From: Cytophagaceae bacterium
GTDB lineage: Bacteria > Bacteroidota > Bacteroidia > Cytophagales > Spirosomataceae
Assembly: GCA_026785975.1 (NCBI GenBank)
Contig: JAJAZB010000328.1
Coordinates: 1 to 37,403, forward strand
DNA: 37,403 bases
Direction: 5' to 3'
Below the pieces are notes generated by a model. That model was not told where the DNA came from, did not search any database, and saw only the letters and a list, made by a program, of their open reading frames with translations. A program made the position numbers and the translations under genes. Shown in pieces: positions 1-7,109 of this stretch (within the stretch, counting starts at the first letter, position 1; the number at the start of each line of letters is the position of its first letter).

Positions 1-142
1 CCGTGGATTTACGGTGGGTTTAGGGTTTTAAAAGAGTACACACTTCATGAACAAAAAGGCCCGCCCCGAGTACTCGGGGCGGGCCTTTTTGTTCATGAAG
101 TGTGTACTCTTTTAAAACCCTAAACCCACCGTAAATCCACGG
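1..142. repeat. 142-bp perfect palindrome at window edge
   Basis: Bases 1-71 are the exact reverse complement of 72-142, with the centre between 71 and 72 and no mismatch. The right arm includes the last 31 bases of the lipoprotein gene ending at 112, so the left arm is an inverted copy of that coding end. The central part is a GC-rich hairpin flanked by A and T runs. The palindrome begins at base 1 and may continue outside the window. A fold-back at a contig end caused by the strong central hairpin is a serious alternative to a real duplication. Confidence 0.95.
51..92. terminator. Bidirectional rho-independent terminator
   Basis: The core reads A5-GGCCCGCCCCGAGT, then its mirror image, then T5, which gives a very strong GC stem with a T run on either strand. 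It lies 20 bases beyond the stop codon of the minus-strand lipoprotein gene and is the obvious terminator for it. Confidence 0.8.
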
Positions 143-1659
143 GTGGCGACGGGAAAATCGGCTATTTTCGTTGCCGCTCCCGACGTGAGGTTGACCATGT
201 AAAGGCTCGATGCGCCGCCCACTCTGAAGATACCGTAGGCTATTCCGGTGGTTCCGGTAATGTCAAATCCATTGGATGCTTCGATATTCATTTTCAGCGG
301 GCCAACATCAACCAGAATTCCACCATTCGGCAGGGGATCCTGCTTCACAAGCCGATCTGTGTTGCTATCGATGTCGTACAAAACCGTCGTAGCGGGGGCG
401 GGCGGAGTTGGCGGAAAATTATTGGTGTAAGCCGCCGCCGTAACCGTCGGCGAGCTCGGACTCAACGGGGTATCAGTACCCGCAACAGCACCCGTTTCGG
501 GATGGAGGCGTATGTTCTGACCCGTATTGCTCACCACCCGAATCCGGTCGACAGTTGGGTTGAAATCAACCCCGAAGTCAGTACCCGACAAGCCCGGACT
601 AAACGCCCCCGGACCAACCATCGTTGCCGCGCCACTCGACGCGTTGATGGTGTAAATACGGCTGGTGCTCCCGATGGCGTAAAGTTGCCCATTGACCGGG
701 CGCATATCCAGACCGACAACCGTCTCGCCCGACTGTAATCCCGCAATAGCCCTGGAGACCGTAGTAAGCGTTGAACTCATCGGGTTAAAAATCACCAGAT
801 TATTCAAATCATCCACGGCGTAAGCAACGGGATCGGTGGGTACGGCCAAACCGATAATGTTGCCGGATGGCAAATCACCCAATTTTGTTAATTTCCCAGT
901 TGTAAGATTAACCTGGTCAAGCTCCCACTTCCCACCAAACTCAACCGAAGCCAGGGCAAACATATTATTTGGTGAAATGTCGAAGCCACCAACCTGGGTG
1001 ATGTTCATCCCTAACGGGCCTACATCGACCAACGTACCATTGTTCGGCGGATTCTGGATGTATAAACGGTCTGTAACCGGATCAATATCGTAAAGTACCG
1101 TGGTCGCGGCCCCAGCCCGGTTGTTTGTGTAAGCTACGGCTGCAATGGCGGGTGTTCCCCCAACGCCACCATTGATCGAACCATCCGTGGTCATGGTCGC
1201 ACCTGTTTCTGGATTCAGGCGGTAATTTTGCCCTGGGCTGGTTACCAAACGGATCCGGTCAACGGTCGGATTGAAGTCAAATCCGGCGATGGGTCCATTC
1301 AAGGGAGGCGAAAATGACCCTGCTCCCAGAGGACGAGCGGCACCGGTCATTGGATTGATGATGTACAACCGACTGCTGCTACCCACCCCGTACAGCTGCC
1401 CGGTTGCGGGCCGGAAGTCAATCGCCAGAAGATTTTCGTTGGGCTGCAGGCCCGTGATGCTCATTGTCGCGGAAGCCGTTTCGGAAGTTTGAACATTTAA
1501 CCGCAAAAGCTGATTTCCGGCCGTTAAGGCATAAAACGTGAGATCGGGTCTCGGCGTTGGGGCGAGTGGGTGATCCTGGCAAGCGTTCAAAAGGAGCAGG
1601 GAAGCGACGGTCAATACCGATGCCGTAAAGCGCACTCCTCGTTTGTAGATGGTTTCCAT
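112..1659 (-). CDS. DUF4394 lipoprotein with two tandem domains
   Basis: This is a 515-residue exported lipoprotein. The N terminus has a basic start, a hydrophobic stretch and the lipobox LLNAC with Cys27, so it should be lipidated and sit in the envelope. The mature part is two copies of a DUF4394-like beta-propeller-type unit, roughly residues 40-275 and 280-515. Each copy has the landmarks ITGL/IAGLQ, GQLY.(V/I)GS.SR(L/I)Y, FNPTVDRIR, GQN.RL.PETGA, AYTNN, TTVLYDID and LVDVGPL. DUF4394 has no established enzymatic role to my knowledge. Internal duplication is clear by eye. The ATG at 1659 directly precedes the signal peptide. The gene ends in a strong terminator and looks monocistronic. 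Confidence 0.88.
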   Translation of the reverse strand: METIYKRGVRFTASVLTVASLLLLNACQDHPLAPTPRPDLTFYALTAGNQLLRLNVQTSETASATMSITGLQPNENLLAIDFRPATGQLYGVGSSSRLYIINPMTGAARPLGAGSFSPPLNGPIAGFDFNPTVDRIRLVTSPGQNYRLNPETGATMTTDGSINGGVGGTPAIAAVAYTNNRAGAATTVLYDIDPVTDRLYIQNPPNNGTLVDVGPLGMNITQVGGFDISPNNMFALASVEFGGKWELDQVNLTTGKLTKLGDLPSGNIIGLAVPTDPVAYAVDDLNNLVIFNPMSSTLTTVSRAIAGLQSGETVVGLDMRPVNGQLYAIGSTSRIYTINASSGAATMVGPGAFSPGLSGTDFGVDFNPTVDRIRVVSNTGQNIRLHPETGAVAGTDTPLSPSSPTVTAAAYTNNFPPTPPAPATTVLYDIDSNTDRLVKQDPLPNGGILVDVGPLKMNIEASNGFDITGTTGIAYGIFRVGGASSLYMVNLTSGAATKIADFPVATRGFTVGLGF

Positions 1660-2153
1660 GCTGGAATTGGGTTGTTGAGTAAGAGGTGATAGAACGTTAA
1701 GAAAAGCGTACTGGAAAATGATTTAAAATGGCGATTTCGGAGTAGCAAAACCGGTCGACTTTCAATGAAGCCTGCGTTTTCTTCCTAATTGCCCACGTAT
1801 TTACGAAAGCCGGTTTATAACGGTTTTAGCAAGAAAGAGAATTTTGTAAAATATATGCCGACGACCAATAAAACCTACGCAGGCTAAATCCAGCCCGGTT
1901 ATCCGGTGTTTTATTGCCAGCGAATCCCGTACAAGCTGTCCGGGAAATTTAAGAAGTAGTAGAGTGTATAATTTTTTACCCTAAAAAAACTTGTACGGGT
2001 TGAAATCCATTCAAAAACCAGTCCCGATTGATTTTGGGCTTTTACCAGGCTACCCTTCCTTCAAAGTCTCTAATTTACGGCGAAAATAATCAGACAGTTT
2101 ACGGTCGTCGCTCGGGCGATAGTCACCTTCGGCTGGTTTCCATTTTTGTTTCT
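1660..2153. other. Intergenic region between divergent genes
   Basis: These 494 bases separate the lipoprotein gene from the NUDIX gene. No convincing consensus promoter was found on either strand, although both genes must be transcribed from here. The only structure seen is a spaced 10-bp inverted repeat at 1926-1999. The plus-strand reading frame of the NUDIX gene stays open back to 2028, but that stretch has no resemblance to the family and is treated as leader. Confidence 0.6.
1926..1999. repeat. Spaced 10-bp inverted repeat
   Basis: CCCGTACAAG at 1926-1935 is mirrored exactly by CTTGTACGGG at 1990-1999, with 54 AT-rich bases between. It lies in the leader region of the NUDIX gene. It could be an operator pair, a weak RNA stem or chance. 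Confidence 0.4.
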
Positions 2154-2789
2154 ATGCAATCGACTGACTGGCTCTTTATTGCTCAACGCCTGCAAGCCCT
2201 GGCCCAGGCGGGCCTCACTTACTCACAAGGCGGGTATGACCGCGAGCGCTACGAGGAAATCCGGGTGCTCAGTGTACGAATCCTGAGTAATCTGACCGAT
2301 GAACCCATTGAAAAAATCGCTCCCCTTTTCACCGCCGAAACCAATTACCCAACACCTAAAGTCGATGTGCGCGCCGTGATTTTTCGCGCTGCCGACGAAG
2401 TGTTGATGGTTCAGGAGAAAATTGACCAGAATCGCTGGACGCTACCCGGTGGCTGGGCCGACGTGGGTTACACGCCGTTTGAAGTGGCCGCCAAAGAAGT
2501 TTGGGAAGAAACCGGCTTGGTGGTCAGGCCGGTGCGCTTGCTGGCGGTGTTCGATAAAAAGCGTCATCCGCACCCGTTACAGCCCTGGTACGTCTACAAA
2601 TTTTTCATTCGGTGCGAGGTAACGGGCGGTGAAATCCTTCCCGAAACCGCCGAAACTGGAGGTTGTCGTTGGGTCAATCGGGCTGAAATTCAAACGCTTC
2701 CCCTTTCCCTTGACCGCACGACCGCTTCGCAAATTGAAACAATGTTTACCTTTGCAACAAATCCCGCCGCGCCCGCGTTGTGCGACTGA
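2154..2789 (+). CDS. NUDIX hydrolase with N-terminal helper domain
   Basis: The product is 211 residues from the ATG at 2154. Residues 1-60 look like the alpha-helical N-terminal domain found in front of one NUDIX subfamily, and residues 70-200 are the NUDIX fold. The NUDIX box spans residues 100-122 and ends in KEVWEETGL, giving the metal-binding glutamates. The GE of the textbook box is GY here, which is common in this subfamily. Members hydrolyse nucleoside diphosphates linked to another group, such as ADP-ribose; the substrate here cannot be told. An upstream in-frame start at 2028 would add 42 residues unlike the family, so the shorter start is preferred. Confidence 0.85.
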   Translation: MQSTDWLFIAQRLQALAQAGLTYSQGGYDRERYEEIRVLSVRILSNLTDEPIEKIAPLFTAETNYPTPKVDVRAVIFRAADEVLMVQEKIDQNRWTLPGGWADVGYTPFEVAAKEVWEETGLVVRPVRLLAVFDKKRHPHPLQPWYVYKFFIRCEVTGGEILPETAETGGCRWVNRAEIQTLPLSLDRTTASQIETMFTFATNPAAPALCD

Positions 2790-2863
2790 ATCGCCCGGAG
2801 CAAGGGGCAATGGGCCTGGGGTACATTTTTTGCTATCCTTACCTCCCTATTCGTTTCAAAACT

Positions 2864-3094
2864 ATGAAATTTATTTTCACACTCATCCTGATTTTTGTGC
2901 TGGTGCCCCCGCTCCTTCGGTTGGTCATCCGGCTGTTTTTGAGCAATCAGGTCAGCAAGGCGCAGCGACAGGTGCATGAGCAACAACGCGCCGCCCAGCG
3001 CCACGAGGGGCGGATCAACGTGGATCGCACCCCACCCCGCAAGGACGATTTTAAGGGCGGTGACTACGTGGATTACGAAGAAGTGAAGGATTAA
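2864..3094 (+). CDS. DUF4834 family small membrane protein
   Basis: This is a 76-residue protein starting at the ATG at 2864. Residues 1-28 are a hydrophobic segment (MKFIFTLILIFVLVPPLL) likely to be one membrane helix. A Gln/Arg-rich soluble part follows, and the protein ends in GDYVDYEEVKD. That combination, an N-terminal helix plus a C-terminal YVDYEEV motif, matches the DUF4834 family of Bacteroidota, whose function is unknown. An in-frame start at 2780 would overlap the NUDIX gene and add a non-family leader, so it was not chosen. The gene sits 74 bases after the NUDIX gene and 3 bases before the next gene, so it is probably cotranscribed. Confidence 0.75.
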   Translation: MKFIFTLILIFVLVPPLLRLVIRLFLSNQVSKAQRQVHEQQRAAQRHEGRINVDRTPPRKDDFKGGDYVDYEEVKD

Positions 3095-3097
3095 CCA

Positions 3098-3697
3098 ATG
3101 CCCCAACTGGCTACTGCGCAACCCATTGATGCCACCGAACGCTTTATGGCCTTTCGCCGGTTAATGCAAATGGCCGGTCGTTTTTACCGGGCCAACCCCA
3201 ACAATCCTCCTTTACAAATGGACATCGGTAGCGATGACGTGCAGAATCTGCTCCGCCGCCTGAACTCGCACGGCGTTCGTTATTTGCTGGTGGGCGGCGT
3301 GGCGGGAATGTTTCACGGCCATACCCGAACGACTCAGGATTTGGATCTCTGGATTGAACGTGGGGAGGAAAACCGGCAACACCTGATCGATGCCTTACGC
3401 GAAGCCGATGTGGTTGGGGCTGAAGCCTTACGTCAAACCCCACTACTCTTTGGTTGGACCTCGGTACGGTTTGGAAGTAGTAATTTTGAGCTTGATTTGG
3501 GTGAAACCCTGAAAGCCTTCGACGCTACTGATTTCACGGCGTGCTATCAACGCTCCGTCCAGGCTGAACTCGACGGGGTACCCTTCCGGGTTATTCACCT
3601 GTCTGATTTGCTCCGGGAAAAACGCAGCCTGGGCCGCGCCAAAGACCTGGCTGACCTCGAAGAACTTGAGAAAATTGCTCAACGCCGTTCTGAGTGA
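3098..3697 (+). CDS. Nucleotidyltransferase-fold protein, MNT/AbiEii-like
   Basis: The product is 199 residues from the ATG at 3098. The stretch VRYLLVGGVAG, then HGHTRTTQDLDLW is the signature of the nucleotidyltransferase fold found in minimal nucleotidyltransferase and AbiEii-type antitoxin/toxin proteins: a GG loop followed by D-x-D metal ligands. The C-terminal half has a third candidate acidic residue (ELDLGE) and ends in RAKDLADLEELEK, typical of the group. An internal ATG at 3218 gives a 159-residue protein that fits the core fold better, so the start is uncertain. No partner HEPN gene is adjacent. Its stop overlaps the prmC start (GTGA), which implies translational coupling. Substrate unknown. 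Confidence 0.7.
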   Translation: MPQLATAQPIDATERFMAFRRLMQMAGRFYRANPNNPPLQMDIGSDDVQNLLRRLNSHGVRYLLVGGVAGMFHGHTRTTQDLDLWIERGEENRQHLIDALREADVVGAEALRQTPLLFGWTSVRFGSSNFELDLGETLKAFDATDFTACYQRSVQAELDGVPFRVIHLSDLLREKRSLGRAKDLADLEELEKIAQRRSE

Positions 3698-4566
3698 CCT
3701 CCGCCCATTCCCTTTTTCGCTTCCTGGCCGACGAACTGATGGCAGCTTACGAGCGTACTGAGGCACAAGCCATTGCGTACCGGCTACTTGACTTTCACCT
3801 TCACCTTTCCCGCACGGACATTCTTCTCGACAAACGGCTTCCGGCGGTTCAACCCGATTGGCAACTGCTGTTGAAGCGGCTGCAAGCCCAGGAACCGGTG
3901 CAGTACGTTCTGGGCGAAACGGAGTTTCACGGACGCCCTTTCCGGGTAACGCCCGCTACGCTCATCCCCCGGCCCGAGACGGAAGAGTTGGTGAATCTGG
4001 TGATCCAGGAGGTCAAAAAAAATTCAACTTTCAATTCTCAACCGCGCGGCGGACCGTTTTCAATTCTGGACCTCGGTACTGGCAGCGGGTGCATTGCCGT
4101 TACGCTGGCGCTGGAACTGCCCCAGGCCGACGTTTTCGCCTGGGATATTTCGCCCGACGCTCTCGCCGTGGCCCGTCAGAATGCCGAACGCCTCGGAGCG
4201 CGTGTACAGTTTGAACAACAAGATATTCTAAAACTAACCCCCGAATCCGGCGATTCGCCTTACACGGTTATCGTCAGCAATCCGCCTTACGTGACGCGCT
4301 CAGAAACGGCACGAATGCAGCCCAACGTTCTCGACTACGAGCCGCATCTGGCGTTGTTTGTACCCAATGATGACCCGCTGTTATTTTACCGGGCCATCGC
4401 TACGCTGGGCCGTCGATGTTTGGCGATTGGTGGGTTGGTTTTCGTAGAAATCAACCGGGTGCTGGGCGCCGAAACGGCGTCGGTCTTTCTGGAACAGGGC
4501 TTTTCGTCAGCCGAGGTCGTTAAGGATTTGTCGGGAAATAATCGGTTTGTACGCGCACTTCGCTAA
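3694..4566 (+). CDS. prmC: Release factor glutamine N5-methyltransferase
   Basis: PrmC (HemK) methylates the glutamine of the GGQ motif in peptide release factors using S-adenosylmethionine. The 290-residue length is normal. Residues 1-75 form the helical release-factor-binding domain, IPRPETEELV at 91-100 is the family linker motif, DLGTGSGC at 126-133 is the SAM-binding loop, and NPPY at 196-199 is the catalytic motif. The start is a GTG that overlaps the previous stop codon. Residues about 108-121 are encoded by a copy of an intergenic repeat, an unusual in-frame insertion between two conserved motifs that should be harmless there. Confidence 0.93.
   Translation: MTSAHSLFRFLADELMAAYERTEAQAIAYRLLDFHLHLSRTDILLDKRLPAVQPDWQLLLKRLQAQEPVQYVLGETEFHGRPFRVTPATLIPRPETEELVNLVIQEVKKNSTFNSQPRGGPFSILDLGTGSGCIAVTLALELPQADVFAWDISPDALAVARQNAERLGARVQFEQQDILKLTPESGDSPYTVIVSNPPYVTRSETARMQPNVLDYEPHLALFVPNDDPLLFYRAIATLGRRCLAIGGLVFVEINRVLGAETASVFLEQGFSSAEVVKDLSGNNRFVRALR
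4023..4066 (+). repeat. Intergenic repeat fragment inside prmC
   Basis: The 20 bases at 4023-4042 are, as reverse complement, identical at 19 of 20 positions to 37075-37094, the repeat next to the HlyD gene. A further TTTTCAATTC follows at 4057-4066. Here the repeat is translated as the low-complexity linker NSTFNSQ of PrmC. Confidence 0.6.
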
Positions 4567-4802
4567 TTGTGAGGTTGTTTAGCACACGTCGGACCTGAAA
4601 TTCCCGCTTTTTCAATATTCTCAATCTGCTCCTCTCGGACGAATCAAACCAGAAAGTCATTCCTCCAAGTGCTCGGGATTGGACCGCCCCGAAGGAGTAA
4701 TTCTATAATAATTCGGAGATAAAGCGGACACCGCGTGGAGCAGAGCTTTTGCGTTTTCAGGCAGAAAAACCTACTTTCACCCTCCCAAAAAAACGCGTCA
4801 TC
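4567..4802. other. Gap between prmC and moxR
   Basis: No gene or clear promoter was recognised in these 236 bases. GGACCGCCCCGAAGG at 4681-4695 recurs exactly at 9690-9704 in the hairpin beside kup, so it may be the remnant of a dispersed repeat. Confidence 0.5.
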
Positions 4803-5783
4803 ATGGCGGAAGTCCAATCGTCGCTCCAATTGCAGCGTAAAATCAAGCAGGTGTTAGCCGAAATGGGCCAGGTGATCGTGGGGCAGGAACGCCTGCTCGA
4901 CCGCTTGCTGGTGGGGCTATTTACGGGGGGGCATATTTTGCTCGAAGGCGTACCGGGTCTGGCCAAAACCCTAACCATCAACACGCTGGCGAAGGTCCTC
5001 AGCCTGGACTTCCAACGCATTCAATTCACGCCCGACCTGCTGCCTGCCGACCTCATCGGCACGATGATTTACGACCGGCGCCTGGATGATTTTAGGGTGA
5101 AAAAAGGCCCCTTGTTTGCGAACCTCATCCTGGCCGATGAAATAAATCGCGCGCCCGCCAAAGTGCAATCGGCCCTGCTCGAAGCCATGCAGGAGAAACA
5201 GGTAACCATCGGCGACGAAACCTTCCCGCTCGACAAGCCCTTTCTGGTCATGGCCACGCAGAACCCGGTTGAGCAGGAGGGCACGTTTCCGTTGCCCGAG
5301 GCGCAGGTGGATCGCTTCATGCTCAAGGTATTCGTAGATTATCTGGAGAAACCGCAGGAGTTGGAAGTCATGCGGCGGATGGCCAACATGGAGTACGATT
5401 ACGAGGTAAAAGCGCGGTTGGGCAAGCAGGATATTTTTGCTATCCAGCACGAGATAAACCGGGTCAATATCTCCGAAACGCTGGAGCGGTACATCATCGA
5501 ACTGGTGTTTGCCACCCGCCGCCCGTTGCAATACGGCCTGAAAGACGAGGCCCGGTACATCCAGTTTGGGGCCTCGCCCCGAGCCAGTATTGCGCTGAAT
5601 TTGGGGGCTAAAGCCCTCGCGTACTTCGACAACCGCGACTACGTTTTGCCCGAAGACATCAAGGAAATTGCCCCCGACGTGCTCAATCACCGGATTTTGC
5701 TCAACTACGAAGCCGAAGCGGATTCGATCACGACCCCGCAGGTGATCGACACGATTTTGCGGCGAGTGGCGATTGGACGTTAA
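4803..5783 (+). CDS. moxR: MoxR-family AAA+ ATPase
   Basis: The product is 326 residues from the ATG at 4803. The Walker A motif is GVPGLAKT (49-56), Walker B is LILADE (108-113), and sensor 1 lies in MATQNPVEQEG, followed by the MoxR lid domain. MoxR ATPases act as chaperones that help assemble or activate metal- or VWA-domain protein partners. In Bacteroidota moxR is usually followed by DUF58 and Bat (VWA) genes; here a gene on the opposite strand follows at once, so the copy stands alone. A TTG 54 bases upstream is in frame but lies before the conserved N terminus. Confidence 0.9.
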   Translation: MAEVQSSLQLQRKIKQVLAEMGQVIVGQERLLDRLLVGLFTGGHILLEGVPGLAKTLTINTLAKVLSLDFQRIQFTPDLLPADLIGTMIYDRRLDDFRVKKGPLFANLILADEINRAPAKVQSALLEAMQEKQVTIGDETFPLDKPFLVMATQNPVEQEGTFPLPEAQVDRFMLKVFVDYLEKPQELEVMRRMANMEYDYEVKARLGKQDIFAIQHEINRVNISETLERYIIELVFATRRPLQYGLKDEARYIQFGASPRASIALNLGAKALAYFDNRDYVLPEDIKEIAPDVLNHRILLNYEAEADSITTPQVIDTILRRVAIGR

Positions 5784-5784
5784 G

Positions 5785-5863
5785 GTAGCGCCGACCTCTG
5801 GTCGGTGCCCGGCAGCCAACTAATTTGTAGGTCACCCGAACTCCGACCCGAGGGCGTCGCTAC
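5785..5863. repeat. Palindromic intergenic element between convergent genes
   Basis: GTAGCG at 5785-5790 is mirrored by CGCTAC at 5858-5863. Inside is a perfect CCGACC-tct-GGTCGG hairpin. It fills the whole gap between the convergent moxR and epimerase genes, so it may serve as a shared terminator even though it lacks a T run. Confidence 0.5.
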
Positions 5864-5866
5864 GTT

Positions 5867-6928
5867 TCATTTCAGCACATAACTCAACGCCTCTGCGTTT
5901 TCCTGAATCCAGTCGTGAATTTCGGTCACGATTTGCTTCATGCCAATCCGGGGTGCCCAGCCCGTCAGGGCCGTGACTTTTGCATTGTCGGTCACGTAAA
6001 GCCGGATGTCCGCCGTACGGTTTTCGACGATCGGATTGATCGGGATTGTTTTGCCCGTCACTTCCTGGCATAGGCGGGTCAGTTCCTGCAACGAGGCACT
6101 CACCTCGTTACCCCCACCAGCGTTCAGGATTTCGCCATTCACCGCATCAAGGTGATGTAGCTGCCAATCGACCAGCCGGTACAAATCGGCGACGTGGAGC
6201 ATATCGCGGGTTTGCTTGCCGGTGCCGCCGTAGCCGATGTAAGCCAGTTGTTGTTCATAAAAATGCTTGGCGACCCACAGCACCATCACACCCTGATCGA
6301 CTTTCCCCATTTGCCAGGGACCCGTAATCACCCCGCAGCGGTTGATGACCGTTTTGAGGCCGTAAAACTCATTGTATTCCTGGATAATCAACTCCGAGGC
6401 CAGTTTGGTTGCCCCGTACAGCGAGCGCGCGCCCTCCAACGGGAAATCCTCCGCAATTCCTTTGGCCGAAACCCCTCGCACCGACTGATCTTCCGCTAAG
6501 GCGAACCGGGTTGCCTGCTCGACAAAGGCCAGTTTTTCAATCGTTTTAATTGGGTACACCCGACTGGTGGAGAGGAATAAAAACGCCGCTTTGTGCCTTA
6601 GGGCGTAATTGAGGCAGTTGATCGTACCCAGCAGATTGGTGTTGATGAGGTAGTCGGGTGTGCCGTTTAGCCCGGCCAGCACGGAGGGTTCGGCGGAGGC
6701 CTCGATGACCACGTCGACGGGCGGCAAGGTGTCAAAATCCTCCTTCGAACGAATATCGCCGTGGACAAACTGTACCTCCGCTTTGGTCAGGCGGCTGAGG
6801 TTTAGCTCCGAACCCCGTCGTTTCAGGTTGTCGAGCGCACTAATTTGATAGCCTGGATAATTTGTCTTTAAAGCAACCGCCAGCGAAGAGCCGACGAATC
6901 CGGCCCCGCCGGTAATAAGAATGTTCAT
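5867..6928 (-). CDS. NAD-dependent sugar epimerase/dehydratase
   Basis: This 353-residue extended short-chain dehydrogenase starts at the ATG at 6928. GGAGFVG (7-13) is the NAD-binding glycine motif, and YGATK (171-175) is the catalytic Tyr-x-x-x-Lys with a partner Ser/Thr in LSTSRVYP (119-126). ALDNLKRRGSELNLSRL and the STSRVYP variant recall CDP-paratose/tyvelose 2-epimerases rather than UDP-glucose 4-epimerases, but I cannot settle the substrate. Such enzymes act in the cytoplasm on nucleotide sugars for surface polysaccharide. No other sugar gene is nearby. A longer reading to 6982 adds a non-family leader and is rejected. Confidence 0.85.
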   Translation of the reverse strand: MNILITGGAGFVGSSLAVALKTNYPGYQISALDNLKRRGSELNLSRLTKAEVQFVHGDIRSKEDFDTLPPVDVVIEASAEPSVLAGLNGTPDYLINTNLLGTINCLNYALRHKAAFLFLSTSRVYPIKTIEKLAFVEQATRFALAEDQSVRGVSAKGIAEDFPLEGARSLYGATKLASELIIQEYNEFYGLKTVINRCGVITGPWQMGKVDQGVMVLWVAKHFYEQQLAYIGYGGTGKQTRDMLHVADLYRLVDWQLHHLDAVNGEILNAGGGNEVSASLQELTRLCQEVTGKTIPINPIVENRTADIRLYVTDNAKVTALTGWAPRIGMKQIVTEIHDWIQENAEALSYVLK

Positions 6929-6974
6929 GAAATCGAATAAAAAGGATTTTTGGTAGTGGTCACAATTAGTTGAT

Positions 6975-7083
6975 TTTGTCATCCTGAGGCACGAAGGATC
7001 TGGTTAGTGTGACTTATAAAGCCTGACGATAGCCAGCATTTCAAATATCCCCAACCAGATCCTTCCTGCGTCAGGATGACAAA
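6975..7083. repeat. REP-like inverted repeat, GTCATCCTGAGG family
   Basis: The 31-base arms at 6975-7005 and 7053-7083 are inverted copies with two mismatches, spaced by 47 bases. The left arm contains GTCATCCTGAGGCACGAAGG, which recurs at 18290-18309. It lies between the aldehyde dehydrogenase and epimerase genes, both on the minus strand, so it would form a long hairpin in any joint transcript. Confidence 0.85.
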
Positions 7084-7109
7084 TAGTAACTACAAAAAAA
7101 CCAGTACCC

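Noticed and set aside
3098-3697. Toxin-antitoxin pair at the nucleotidyltransferase-like gene
   Set aside because: No HEPN or AbiEi-like partner is adjacent; the neighbours are a DUF4834 gene and prmC.
4971-5819. Open frame of 282 codons antisense to moxR
   Set aside because: It lies wholly over conserved MoxR motifs on the other strand and resembles no protein.
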